This document shows positions 26,342 to 35,306 of a stretch of 57,160 nt of DNA, one piece after another. Each line of letters begins with the position of its first letter. The first letter of the stretch is position 1. The notes beneath the pieces were generated by a model. That model was not told where the DNA came from and did no database searches. It was given only the letters and a program-made list of their open reading frames with translations. The position numbers and the translations under genes are program-made. This DNA comes from Lachnospiraceae bacterium (GTDB taxonomy: Bacteria > Bacillota > Clostridia > Lachnospirales > Lachnospiraceae), in NCBI GenBank assembly GCA_017544835.1, contig JAFYDI010000003.1, positions 1-57,160 on the forward strand, in the 5' to 3' direction.

Positions 26342-26419
26342 ATTAATCCTGCATTTCTATAAATTTTCTTACAAAGAACATTCTATCACAAGTGATTCCC
26401 GCTTACCACAAAAGAAGGC

Positions 26420-26668
26420 TTATCTTCCCAAAAAAGCTTTCATAGGATCGATGTTTTTGGACATGTTAAGGATGGTCTCCCATTCGTTTTTAATATAGTC
26501 GGAAAGCACAGTCAGATCTTCATCCGAAAAGCCTGAATTCTTCACAAGATTTCCGCTCGGCGCTTCGAACTCGGCACTCACGGCAATATCCTCGAATACC
26601 ACATAAACTATCTTGTCATTACCCTTCATTACAGGGGCGGAAACGCTCATCTTAACATCTTCACTCAT
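26420..26668 (-). CDS. Small conserved hypothetical protein
   Basis: An 82-residue acidic soluble protein that I do not recognise. The ATG at 26666-26668 has GAGGGA upstream. An earlier start five codons before would overlap the upstream gene. It begins 2 bases beyond the tocopherol-cyclase-like stop, so the two are probably cotranscribed. Strands such as KIVYVVFEDIAVSAEFEAPSG suggest a compact beta domain followed by helix (DEDLTVLSDYIKNEWETIL). Confidence 0.7.
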   Translation of the reverse strand: MSEDVKMSVSAPVMKGNDKIVYVVFEDIAVSAEFEAPSGNLVKNSGFSDEDLTVLSDYIKNEWETILNMSKNIDPMKAFLGR

Positions 26669-26670
26669 AT

Positions 26671-27801
26671 TTATCCCTCGCAATACTCACCGTACTCACA
26701 GCCTACGTTCTTACATATCACTTCATCGACAAGCTTACCCTTATGATACAGTCTTACGGTTCCCTCACCGTTGCCGCCGTTCCACAGTCTGTTGTGACGC
26801 TTGCGACCGTCGGGTGCCTCGTAATTAACGAGCAGCATGTCTTTCTTAAGGCAGGTTATATCAGTAACCATCCTGTTACGCTTAGTCTCCTGCTCCACAT
26901 GCCAGACGATGGTGTCTTCCGTCTCCCTGCACTCAAACTTAGTCTTAACGCCGGTCCAGAACTTGGAAAAGTTAAATTCATAGCACTTTCCCTCATGCCA
27001 GAACGCCGAAAGAAGCTTCCTATCAAGCGCCACAGGTCCCACCTTCGGCCTGCCTCCGCCTATATCAAACACGCTGTTTTCAAGCTTCTTGCCCGTCACA
27101 TTACTGAATAAATTGCAGGATGATAACCACACCCAAGGCGACGTGAAATCGCTTCCCCAGTTCTTATCTGCATATCCGTAACACTCGCCCGGCGTAACCA
27201 GATACTTATCACCGTTAAATATAACTTCACCGTCGTACTCCGTCTTCATGCCTTCCGCATGCCAAAACATTTCAAACAGCTGAAGACTCCTAAAAAGCTT
27301 TCCGGCTCCATATCCCACATTGAAAGCAACCTTCTTATTTATCTTTAAATTCCAGGAAATCTCACCCGCATCACACATGTATTCCGGATGATTGTCTCTC
27401 TCTTCTTCCGTAACCTTTATCGTGCCAAAAGAATAATTCTCGTCAAGGAAACACTCCTCCGCACTCACCGCAAAAGGAATCCTCTCTCTTATCTTAATCT
27501 CTTTCCACCCATAGAACCGATGAAGCTGCGCTGCATTCTCGCCCCACGCTCCCGCCTTGACCATAAGATACGACGGACGCGTCTTCGTCCTCTTATTCTC
27601 CGGCAACTGACCGAATACAGGCTTATCCGCACCAAACGCAGGATTACAGAGGAAGAACTCGAAAAAGAAAGCCTTCTTCTCCCCCGTAACAGCATTAACT
27701 CCGGTAAAAGAATGCCACCACCAGTCGTAACCCTTTTTAACAAACTTCCCCAAAGTAAGCATGCACGCATCTCTAGAAATATCATGTCTGTTAAATCCCA
27801 T
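26671..27801 (-). CDS. Tocopherol-cyclase-like protein
   Basis: A 376-residue protein resembling the bacterial branch of the tocopherol cyclase (VTE1-like) family: WWWHSFTGVNAVTGEKKAFF near the start, FWHAEGMKTEYDGEV, then ECYGYADKNWGSDFTSPWVW. In plants this family closes the chromanol ring, but this organism has no sign of tocopherol synthesis, so the real substrate is unknown. GGAGG lies 5 bases before the ATG. An extended -10 box overlaps the gdhA terminator upstream. A small gene follows immediately. Confidence 0.7.
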   Translation of the reverse strand: MGFNRHDISRDACMLTLGKFVKKGYDWWWHSFTGVNAVTGEKKAFFFEFFLCNPAFGADKPVFGQLPENKRTKTRPSYLMVKAGAWGENAAQLHRFYGWKEIKIRERIPFAVSAEECFLDENYSFGTIKVTEEERDNHPEYMCDAGEISWNLKINKKVAFNVGYGAGKLFRSLQLFEMFWHAEGMKTEYDGEVIFNGDKYLVTPGECYGYADKNWGSDFTSPWVWLSSCNLFSNVTGKKLENSVFDIGGGRPKVGPVALDRKLLSAFWHEGKCYEFNFSKFWTGVKTKFECRETEDTIVWHVEQETKRNRMVTDITCLKKDMLLVNYEAPDGRKRHNRLWNGGNGEGTVRLYHKGKLVDEVICKNVGCEYGEYCEG

Positions 27802-27833
27802 GAGCGCCTCCGCTTGTTAGTTCTTTTGCCTTC

Positions 27834-27842
27834 ATTGTACCA
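27834..27842 (-). promoter_or_regulatory. Extended -10 promoter of the tocopherol-cyclase-like gene
   Basis: Minus strand TGGTACAAT (TGn plus a 5 of 6 match to TATAAT) directly follows the gdhA terminator. No good -35 is seen, which fits an extended -10 promoter. Confidence 0.45.
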
Positions 27843-27843
27843 C

Positions 27844-27879
27844 AAAAATCCCGCAAGCGCCTAATGCACCTGCGGGATT
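27844..27879 (-). terminator. Terminator after gdhA
   Basis: Minus strand stem AATCCCGCAG with CTTGCGGGATT and a 14-base loop, followed by TTTTTG. It lies 37 bases after the gdhA stop. Confidence 0.8.
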
Positions 27880-27915
27880 CAAACATTCATTTATGGTCGT
27901 CGAGTGTGTTATGTA

Positions 27916-29265
<1,350 letters not shown>

Positions 29266-29315
29266 TTATCCTCCTCAAAAAGAAAACGTCTGATTTTCTC
29301 TTTTTTACTTTTCTG

Positions 29316-29345
29316 ATTATATGTCAAAAAAAGGGTTTTACACAA
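29316..29345 (-). promoter_or_regulatory. Promoter of gdhA
   Basis: Minus strand TTGTGT (29340-29345), 18-base spacer, perfect TATAAT (29316-29321). A second TTGACA lies directly next to the -10 box and is probably coincidence. Confidence 0.6.
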
Positions 29346-29396
29346 CTACTTTATTACATTAAATTAGTAAAATTTTTGTATTTATTTTTGTTCACT

Positions 29397-29420
29397 TTGT
29401 ACAATCATACTTGTATACAA
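29397..29420. promoter_or_regulatory. Paired palindromes upstream of gdhA
   Basis: TTGTACAA (29397-29404) and TTGTATACAA (29411-29420) are perfect palindromes six bases apart, roughly 50-75 bases upstream of the gdhA -35 box. They may be an activator site. The surrounding 254-bp gap holds no gene. Confidence 0.35.
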
Positions 29421-29485
29421 TTATCCACTACCCCTTGGAAACCCACTAAATGCGTTGATTTTTTCTGTTTTTACATGTTTTGTGA

Positions 29486-29514
29486 CAAAAAAGAGACCCT
29501 TTCGAGTCTCTTTA
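29486..29514 (-). terminator. Terminator after the SH3 gene
   Basis: Minus strand AAAGAGAC with GTCTCTTT around a short CG-rich loop, followed by Ts. It begins 3 bases after the SH3 gene stop. Confidence 0.85.
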
Positions 29515-29516
29515 AA

Positions 29517-30779
29517 TTACTCAACAAATTCAGACTTGATATAGCCAATCTGATCGTTAAATTTAATCTTGCACCACTCTCCGCCTTCGACGTATTCCAC
29601 AAGGTCTACTATCTGTCCGTTGGTGAGAGCGCCGATACGCTGAGCTGTCTGTGACGGCTCGCTTCTGACATTTAAGCTGGCCGTTATAACCGTAACGGTA
29701 CCGGAGGCCTGAATCTTGCTGACATCCTCAACCTCGGAAAGATACTCACTCTTGATGTATCCTTCGCCGCTGTTGTAGCTAATCTTACTCCAGCCGTTGG
29801 TCATCTCCTCAAGAAGTACATATGTCTCGCCGGTGTTGGCACTTCCGATCTTGTCCGCGGTGGCGCTTGCGGACTTTCTGACATTAACTCTGTCAAGCAC
29901 CTTAACACGTCTTACTACAGGTTCTGTAGGTACATCTTCGGGATTTTCATCGTCACCCGATACGTCTTCATTCATCTCATCTTCAAGCTGAGTCTTAAGC
30001 TTGGCTTCAAGAGCCATTTCCTCACTTACCGCAAGGTCCAAGCTAACGGATAAGTCAGCCCAGAACTCACTAAGCTCGGGGTTACTCTCCATTGCCTTAT
30101 TATAAGATACTCTTGCGGAGTTCTTAAGGTCAACCACGTCGCTTTGAAGAGTTACGTTCTTAATGTAAAGCGCTTCTTCCTCGGATAGCTCGCTTGTATT
30201 GATGTAATATGCTCCGTCAGCGTTCTTGCAGATATAGAAGGCAGACAATCCGGGAACGCTTGCCTCCTGACCTACCAAAAATACGTCGCTCATTACATAA
30301 GCGATATAGGTATCAATATAGGGACCGGGCTTGGTATATACGTGAATATTCTCATATCTGTCTATATACTCACACATCTTCTGAAGACGAAGAAGCTCGG
30401 TCTGCGATACATTGCTGTGAATATCGATAAGTATATCGATATCAGCCATCTCAAGGGCTTCATAATAGCGATAAATTAACTTGTTGATGTCAGGATATGC
30501 GTCTTCCTCAAATACGGTTTCCTTAACTTCCTGAACGTCGGCCTTGGCCTCTTCCAAAACGCTCTTGGCCTCTTCTGTAGCCTGCTCCACACGATCTCTT
30601 GCATTAAGTGAAATCGCAACGGTCACAAACACGAGTATTACCAGAATCAGAGGAAGCAAAACCTTTCCGATATCGGTAATCCACTCCTTGATAAGAAGGA
30701 GGTTGTCCTGCATGGCTGTGTTAAATTGTGCTAACGATTCTTTGAAAGAATCATGATCTTTTCTATGCTTTTTATTCAT
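29517..30779 (-). CDS. Membrane-anchored protein with two bacterial SH3 domains
   Basis: A 420-residue protein with a basic cytoplasmic start, one helix (LPLILVILVFVTVAISL), a coiled-coil-like charged stretch, a middle domain of unknown type, and two SH3b domains at the end (VNVRKSASATADKIGS and LNVRSEPSQTAQRIGA), each closing with GYIKSE. SH3b domains often bind cell wall peptides. The ATG at 30777-30779 is used; the longer frame runs through the tRNA gene. The start lies 18 bases after tRNA-Arg with no room for a promoter. Confidence 0.85.
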   Translation of the reverse strand: MNKKHRKDHDSFKESLAQFNTAMQDNLLLIKEWITDIGKVLLPLILVILVFVTVAISLNARDRVEQATEEAKSVLEEAKADVQEVKETVFEEDAYPDINKLIYRYYEALEMADIDILIDIHSNVSQTELLRLQKMCEYIDRYENIHVYTKPGPYIDTYIAYVMSDVFLVGQEASVPGLSAFYICKNADGAYYINTSELSEEEALYIKNVTLQSDVVDLKNSARVSYNKAMESNPELSEFWADLSVSLDLAVSEEMALEAKLKTQLEDEMNEDVSGDDENPEDVPTEPVVRRVKVLDRVNVRKSASATADKIGSANTGETYVLLEEMTNGWSKISYNSGEGYIKSEYLSEVEDVSKIQASGTVTVITASLNVRSEPSQTAQRIGALTNGQIVDLVEYVEGGEWCKIKFNDQIGYIKSEFVE

Positions 30780-30796
30780 ATTTACACTTCTCATAA

Positions 30797-30868
30797 TGCA
30801 TCCGACAGGAATCGAACCTGCATCAAAGGCGTCGGAGGCCTCCGTTCTATCCATTATACTACGGATGC
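30797..30868 (-). tRNA. tRNA-Arg (anticodon CCG)
   Basis: A 72-base cloverleaf reads from GCATCCG at 30868. The acceptor pairs GCATCCG with CGGATGC. The anticodon stem GAGGC/GCCTT encloses CTCCGAC, so the anticodon is CCG and the codon CGG. The T arm has GGTTCGAAT. The 3' CCA is not encoded and must be added. A promoter lies at 30906-30935. Confidence 0.95.
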
Positions 30869-30905
30869 GTCGTTATGACATCATTTCCATGAAATCAACT
30901 TCTAC

Positions 30906-30935
30906 ATGATATCATAACGTGGCTTTAAAAGTCAA
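30906..30935 (-). promoter_or_regulatory. Promoter of tRNA-Arg and probably the SH3 gene
   Basis: Minus strand TTGACT (30930-30935), 18-base spacer, TATCAT (30906-30911). It lies 38 bases upstream of the tRNA. Confidence 0.7.
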
Positions 30936-30947
30936 TTTAAGATACTC

Positions 30948-31871
30948 TTAAGCAATCTCCAAAAGGCCTGTATCGCGCCTGAATCTGTACACGGAATCAG
31001 AAAGATAATCTGTCTTTTCCACTTCCGAATCATTTATTTCTCTTACCATCGAGCCTAAGATTTCAGGGTCGTATCCCGATGATACCGGAAGAAGTATCGT
31101 TTCATGAATAGAACAGGGCAAAATAAAGAGATCCGACTCCATCTCATTGCTGAAATCATTTAGTCTGTCATTATCAAGAATGCAGGCCGCTCCAAGCGTT
31201 TTAGGGCCGTTGGTAAGCACATACATGGGAAGCTTCGATGCGCCCTCGCACTCATTCATGAACTCCTCTATTTCGTCAATGCTCATATGTCTTCTTTCTC
31301 TTAAAAGAGATATAATCACATCCTCAATATAAGATACGTTTCCGCCGAGGATTTTTATGGTATTGATTTTGGCATCTTTATAAACTTCTTCTACAGAAAC
31401 TCCCCACTCCTTAAACTGGTCATTGGTAACCGTAATGGTGCCGCTTCCGAAAGACCCGTCTGAAATAATTGTATAAAACACCACCGCAAGGTCGAGAAAG
31501 TCAATATGCGGAACCGTATTAAGGTATGCCTCGTTTCTTGCTCTGTTCACAAGCTTGCAAAGGACCCTGTCCTTCATGCAGCCGTAATCCCTGATAAAAG
31601 AAACATCCACATCATTCTTAACCTGTGCATCGTCAATCATCTGTGCAAGTTTAGAGCAGATGTCTCCTATGCTTTTGCCGTTTTCATAGTCTCTGTACAA
31701 ATCATTTAAATAAACTGTGGGGGAAATATTGACTCCTTTAAAGCACACCGTAATTCCTCTTAACATAACGGCATTGTTCTTAACCACGTCTTTAACGGTA
31801 ACCGACGCGTTTTCCTCATAATATTCGTTTAAATACGCAATAACTTTTTCTTCAAATTCTTTAAAATCCAT
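30948..31871 (-). CDS. DUF5688 family protein
   Basis: A 307-residue soluble protein of unknown function, from a family that is frequent in Lachnospiraceae. The N-terminus MDFKEFEEKVIAYL and the middle HIDFLDLAVVFYTIIS and LPMYVLTNGPKTLGAACIL fit the family. It has no signal peptide or membrane helix. It ends 13 bases before the tRNA promoter box. A 6-bp hairpin (AGCCGA-TAG-TCGGCT, 31904-31918) lies just upstream of its start. Confidence 0.8.
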   Translation of the reverse strand: MDFKEFEEKVIAYLNEYYEENASVTVKDVVKNNAVMLRGITVCFKGVNISPTVYLNDLYRDYENGKSIGDICSKLAQMIDDAQVKNDVDVSFIRDYGCMKDRVLCKLVNRARNEAYLNTVPHIDFLDLAVVFYTIISDGSFGSGTITVTNDQFKEWGVSVEEVYKDAKINTIKILGGNVSYIEDVIISLLRERRHMSIDEIEEFMNECEGASKLPMYVLTNGPKTLGAACILDNDRLNDFSNEMESDLFILPCSIHETILLPVSSGYDPEILGSMVREINDSEVEKTDYLSDSVYRFRRDTGLLEIA

Positions 31872-31952
31872 GATATTCCTTTCTAATCGCGAAATGCGTT
31901 GACAGCCGATAGTCGGCTATTTTGAATTGGTACGACTGTTGTCTCATGGCAA

Positions 31953-31985
31953 TAAAAAAGAGACAACAGTAACTGTTGTCTCTCG
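31953..31985 (-). terminator. Terminator after efp
   Basis: A perfect stem GAGACAACAG with CTGTTGTCTC around a 3-base loop is followed by TTTTTT on the minus strand. One arm sequence (CTGTTGTCTC) recurs at 31935-31944. Confidence 0.9.
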
Positions 31986-32011
31986 GCATATCATAGAATA
32001 GATTAAGCAGA

Positions 32012-32569
32012 TTAAACTCTGGATAAATACTCGCCTGTACGTGTATCAATCTTGATAATGTCGCCCTGGTTAACAAAAAGCGGAACTGCAACCTGCGCAC
32101 CTGTCTCAACAATAGCGGGCTTGGTAGCGCCTGTAGCGGTATCACCCTTGAAGCCGGGCTCAGTATCGGTAATCTCAAGTTCTACAAAGAGAGGGGGCTC
32201 AACCATGAATACGGATCCCTGGTATGAACATACCTTACAAACTTCGTTCTCCTTAACGAACTTAAGTGCATCGCCGATGGTCTCGCTGTTAAGACCGATC
32301 TGTTCGTAGTTCTCCATGTTCATGAAGGTGTATAAGTCACCGTCATTGTACAAATACTGCATATCAAATCTGTCAATACGCGCCTGAGGGAACTTTTCGG
32401 TAGGTCTGAAAGTACGCTCTACAACACCGCCGTTGATGATGTTTTTAAGCTTGGTACGTACGAAAGCAGCGCCCTTACCGGGTTTAACATGCTGGAATTC
32501 AATAATCTGAAAAATAGCTCCATCGATATCAATGGTAACACCATTTCTGAAATCGCCTGCAGAAATCAT
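32012..32569 (-). CDS. efp: Elongation factor P
   Basis: Relieves ribosome stalling at proline runs. The 185-residue protein begins [13 protein letters not shown] and has the modification loop [10 protein letters not shown] with a lysine at the tip, then the OB domains ending in [13 protein letters not shown]. The start at 32567-32569 has AGGAGG six bases upstream, ruling out an earlier in-frame start. No epmA or ymfI-type modifier is adjacent. Confidence 0.97.
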   Translation of the reverse strand: MISAGDFRNGVTIDIDGAIFQIIEFQHVKPGKGAAFVRTKLKNIINGGVVERTFRPTEKFPQARIDRFDMQYLYNDGDLYTFMNMENYEQIGLNSETIGDALKFVKENEVCKVCSYQGSVFMVEPPLFVELEITDTEPGFKGDTATGATKPAIVETGAQVAVPLFVNQGDIIKIDTRTGEYLSRV

Positions 32570-32624
32570 CTTAATCCTCCTAAATATGAAACACAAATAA
32601 TTCCTAAATAGTTTATACTATTCT

Positions 32625-34328
32625 TTATTCATTTTCAACTGTTTTTTTTAATTTCTTGGTACTCTTACATTCATAGCTTATAAGTGTAAGAATCAACGTA
32701 ATTAATAAATAAAGCGAACCGATAAAATAAATCGATGCCGAAGTAGGCATTACCACGCAAACAGCCGCAAAGCTTATTACTCCCGTAAGTCCCATATAGC
32801 CTATGGCAAGTTTGACACGATTCCTTGATTTAAAGTACGCAACAATTCCTCTGATAAAAAGAACGACACCGGCCAAAAGAAGGAGTCCCACACCACCGAT
32901 ATAAAGCTTTCTGTGCTTACAAAAATCAATGTATCTGTCGCGCAGTCCTATTACAGTCGCCGCAACATCCTTTCTTAATTCATTGTCATACCAGGCTTTT
33001 GTAAACTTTCCGGCATAGAAATCTTCAATACCATTATCCCAACCGCAATAATACCAGTTATCAAGAGAAACCGCTTCACCCGTATATTCACCGGGTTCAA
33101 AGACATTACCAAATCCCATGGCAACCGAAACCGAATTGACCTGCGCCTCAAGATAAGGCTTGATATTATGCCGTACAATATGATGATATGCACTCATATA
33201 TCGTGCACCGGATTCTTTGTCTGTATACGACTGGTTAATGTCGCTGTTACCCTTTACGTTATAAGTGTAACGTCTGTATCCTTCCGTACCCGCACTCTTT
33301 ATTACTTCAAGCGGGATTACCGCATCAAGCGCCGCCAGATCATCTTCTGCACCCTTATACTCAAGCGAGCAATCTTTATCGTTGAGCACATACCTAAGTA
33401 CGTCATAAGTATTAATCATCGAATAATCTTTGCCATAATACTTTCTTGCGCCTATAGAGTTCGGAAGATAAAAAGCCGCAAAGAAAACGATAAATACGGC
33501 AATACGTGTCACTACCTTAACAAACTTCCTGTCAGGGGTAAACAAAAGGTATATTCCATACAGTAAAACGCCCGCTATGATTCCCTCGCTCCTGAATACG
33601 CTTAAGAAAGCACCAAGCACCGCCATCTTAACATATTCGGCAGAGGTTCTTTCTCTCTGCTCATATATATCCATAGCGATAATAGCCGTATACAGCACCA
33701 GAAGAATCGTAAAATGATACATTCTGTGCCCGTTGGACGCAATGTATAAAGCGCTCGGCATTAAGAATAACAAGAATACGAAATAACCCGATTTGGGGCG
33801 CGCTGCGTTTAGTCTCATAAACATATACGCAAGCACATACACAAACATCGCCCACTGAATAAGAGTAATGGAGAAGTTCACAGGAAGCACAAGCAACATA
33901 GCCGCGTAAATAATGCTGGAATATGCATTGTGCCAGTAATCGGGAGTCATTCTTACTCCGCAGGAATAAGTCACCAGATTGTCATCAAATCCCGCAATAC
34001 CCGTTAACACTTCGGGCCACAACACCAATATGAAAACCGCTCCCAGTGCAAAAAGAACAAGAAAGAGAACATATTCTTTTTTGAAATGCTTAACAATATG
34101 GAATATAAGTTTCCACAAGCATACAATCATAACTGTTGCGAAAATATGTGTAAGGACAAATACTATCAGTCCCTCCGCCCTGTCACTTATCGCGCCTTGA
34201 AAGGCCTTTGTACCCGATGGATTGACTCCGACATTTACAAAGACCAGTCTCTCCCATACAAAAGAAAGCACTGTGTGTATTATTACAGCCGCAAAAAAAG
34301 CAAAGTTTAATGACTTTTTTTCTCTCAT
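32625..34328 (-). CDS. Multi-pass membrane protein, GT-C glycosyltransferase-like
   Basis: A 567-residue protein with about 11-12 helices. The first extracellular loop contains FDDNLVTYS, which could be the acidic site of a GT-C lipid-linked sugar transferase. A soluble C-terminal segment (about 330-480) lies between the helix blocks. It resembles DUF6020-type proteins, but I cannot fix the family by eye. It lies between efp and aroQ, 18 bases from aroQ, so may be part of the aro run by position only. Confidence 0.55.
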   Translation of the reverse strand: MREKKSLNFAFFAAVIIHTVLSFVWERLVFVNVGVNPSGTKAFQGAISDRAEGLIVFVLTHIFATVMIVCLWKLIFHIVKHFKKEYVLFLVLFALGAVFILVLWPEVLTGIAGFDDNLVTYSCGVRMTPDYWHNAYSSIIYAAMLLVLPVNFSITLIQWAMFVYVLAYMFMRLNAARPKSGYFVFLLFLMPSALYIASNGHRMYHFTILLVLYTAIIAMDIYEQRERTSAEYVKMAVLGAFLSVFRSEGIIAGVLLYGIYLLFTPDRKFVKVVTRIAVFIVFFAAFYLPNSIGARKYYGKDYSMINTYDVLRYVLNDKDCSLEYKGAEDDLAALDAVIPLEVIKSAGTEGYRRYTYNVKGNSDINQSYTDKESGARYMSAYHHIVRHNIKPYLEAQVNSVSVAMGFGNVFEPGEYTGEAVSLDNWYYCGWDNGIEDFYAGKFTKAWYDNELRKDVAATVIGLRDRYIDFCKHRKLYIGGVGLLLLAGVVLFIRGIVAYFKSRNRVKLAIGYMGLTGVISFAAVCVVMPTSASIYFIGSLYLLITLILTLISYECKSTKKLKKTVENE

Positions 34329-34346
34329 AAAACGGAGAACTCCTTC

Positions 34347-34787
34347 CTACCTTTCTTTGATAAGCTTAAGGACTTCTTCCATCGCATGAAGATACCCCTC
34401 AAACCCTTCACCCACAATCTGCCCGTCACAGGCAGGTCTTGTAACAGACACGCGTCTGAACTCTTCTCTTGTATTTATATCCGAAATATGAACCTCTATC
34501 TTGGGAAAAGAAAGAATCTCGAGCGCATCATGAATAGCATAACTGTAATGCGTAAATGCTCCGGGATTAATGACAAGGCCTTCGGTTCCGTCGCTTAAAG
34601 CATCCTGAAGTCTGTCGATAATGGCTCCCTCATGATTGCTTTGAAATACTTCAACCGTCATGTTAAGCTTACCGGCCTTCTCGCCTATCATATCAAGCAA
34701 ATCTTCATATGTGCGGCTTGAATACACAGCCGGATCTCTCTTGCCGAGCATATTGAGATTGGGTCCGTTAACCACAAGTATTTTCAT
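34347..34787 (-). CDS. aroQ: Type II 3-dehydroquinate dehydratase
   Basis: Catalyses the third step of the shikimate pathway. NGPNLNMLGKRDP, the catalytic tyrosine in VYSSRTYEDL, NPGAFTHYSYAIHDAL and VHISDINTREEFRRVS match the type II dodecameric enzyme. Length 146 is normal. It starts 3 bases after aroK, so the two are surely cotranscribed. Confidence 0.96.
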   Translation of the reverse strand: MKILVVNGPNLNMLGKRDPAVYSSRTYEDLLDMIGEKAGKLNMTVEVFQSNHEGAIIDRLQDALSDGTEGLVINPGAFTHYSYAIHDALEILSFPKIEVHISDINTREEFRRVSVTRPACDGQIVGEGFEGYLHAMEEVLKLIKER

Positions 34788-34790
34788 ATG

Positions 34791-35306
34791 TTAATCCTCC
34801 GTGGATTTAAGTTCTTCCAATGCTTTCTTGACTGCCTCAACCGTTCTTTCGACAGAAAGACTGCCTGTATCTATCACAATGTCCGCAGCCGCCTCGTAGC
34901 GGGACCTGCGCCTGTCAAAAAGCTTTCTGAAGGAAGCAAGGTCTGTCGACAAAGGACGATTCGGGTCCTTGCCCGCACGGGTCCAAAGCTTGTCGGGAGA
35001 TGCCTTTAAGTATACTACGGTTCCTCCGTTTTTAAGAACTTCAAGATTATCTTCTCTCTCTACAATCCCGCCGCCTGTGGCAATAAGACGGTTGCTACCG
35101 TCCGTAAGACATGACAAAGCAAAGGATTCCTGGTCTCTGAACCAGCTCTCTCCCGCTTTCTTAAAGATTTCCGGGATGCTCATCTTAGTATTTTCTTCTA
35201 TAAATTCGTCAATGTCAAAGTATTCAAGCGAAAGGTCATTTGCAAGAATCTTGCCGATTGTAGTCTTGCCCGAACCCATGAAGCCTATAAGTATTATATT
35301 ATTCAT
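34791..35306 (-). CDS. aroK: Shikimate kinase
   Basis: Phosphorylates shikimate. The P-loop GFMGSGKTTIGK, the shikimate-binding DIDEFIEE and GGGIV, and the LID region RPLS are present; 171 residues is typical. The ATG at 35304-35306 overlaps the end of the YqeG-AroE gene. A TTG two codons earlier is closer to AAGGAG, so the start may differ by two residues. Confidence 0.95.
   Translation of the reverse strand: MNNIILIGFMGSGKTTIGKILANDLSLEYFDIDEFIEENTKMSIPEIFKKAGESWFRDQESFALSCLTDGSNRLIATGGGIVEREDNLEVLKNGGTVVYLKASPDKLWTRAGKDPNRPLSTDLASFRKLFDRRRSRYEAAADIVIDTGSLSVERTVEAVKKALEELKSTED

Noticed and set aside
26671-27801. Tocopherol biosynthesis pathway
   Set aside because: No other gene of that pathway is nearby and the organism type does not make tocopherol; only the protein family is claimed.
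29322-29327. TTGACA next to TATAAT upstream of gdhA as a promoter pair
   Set aside because: There is no spacer between the two boxes, so they cannot serve together; the upstream TTGTGT with an 18-base spacer is used instead.
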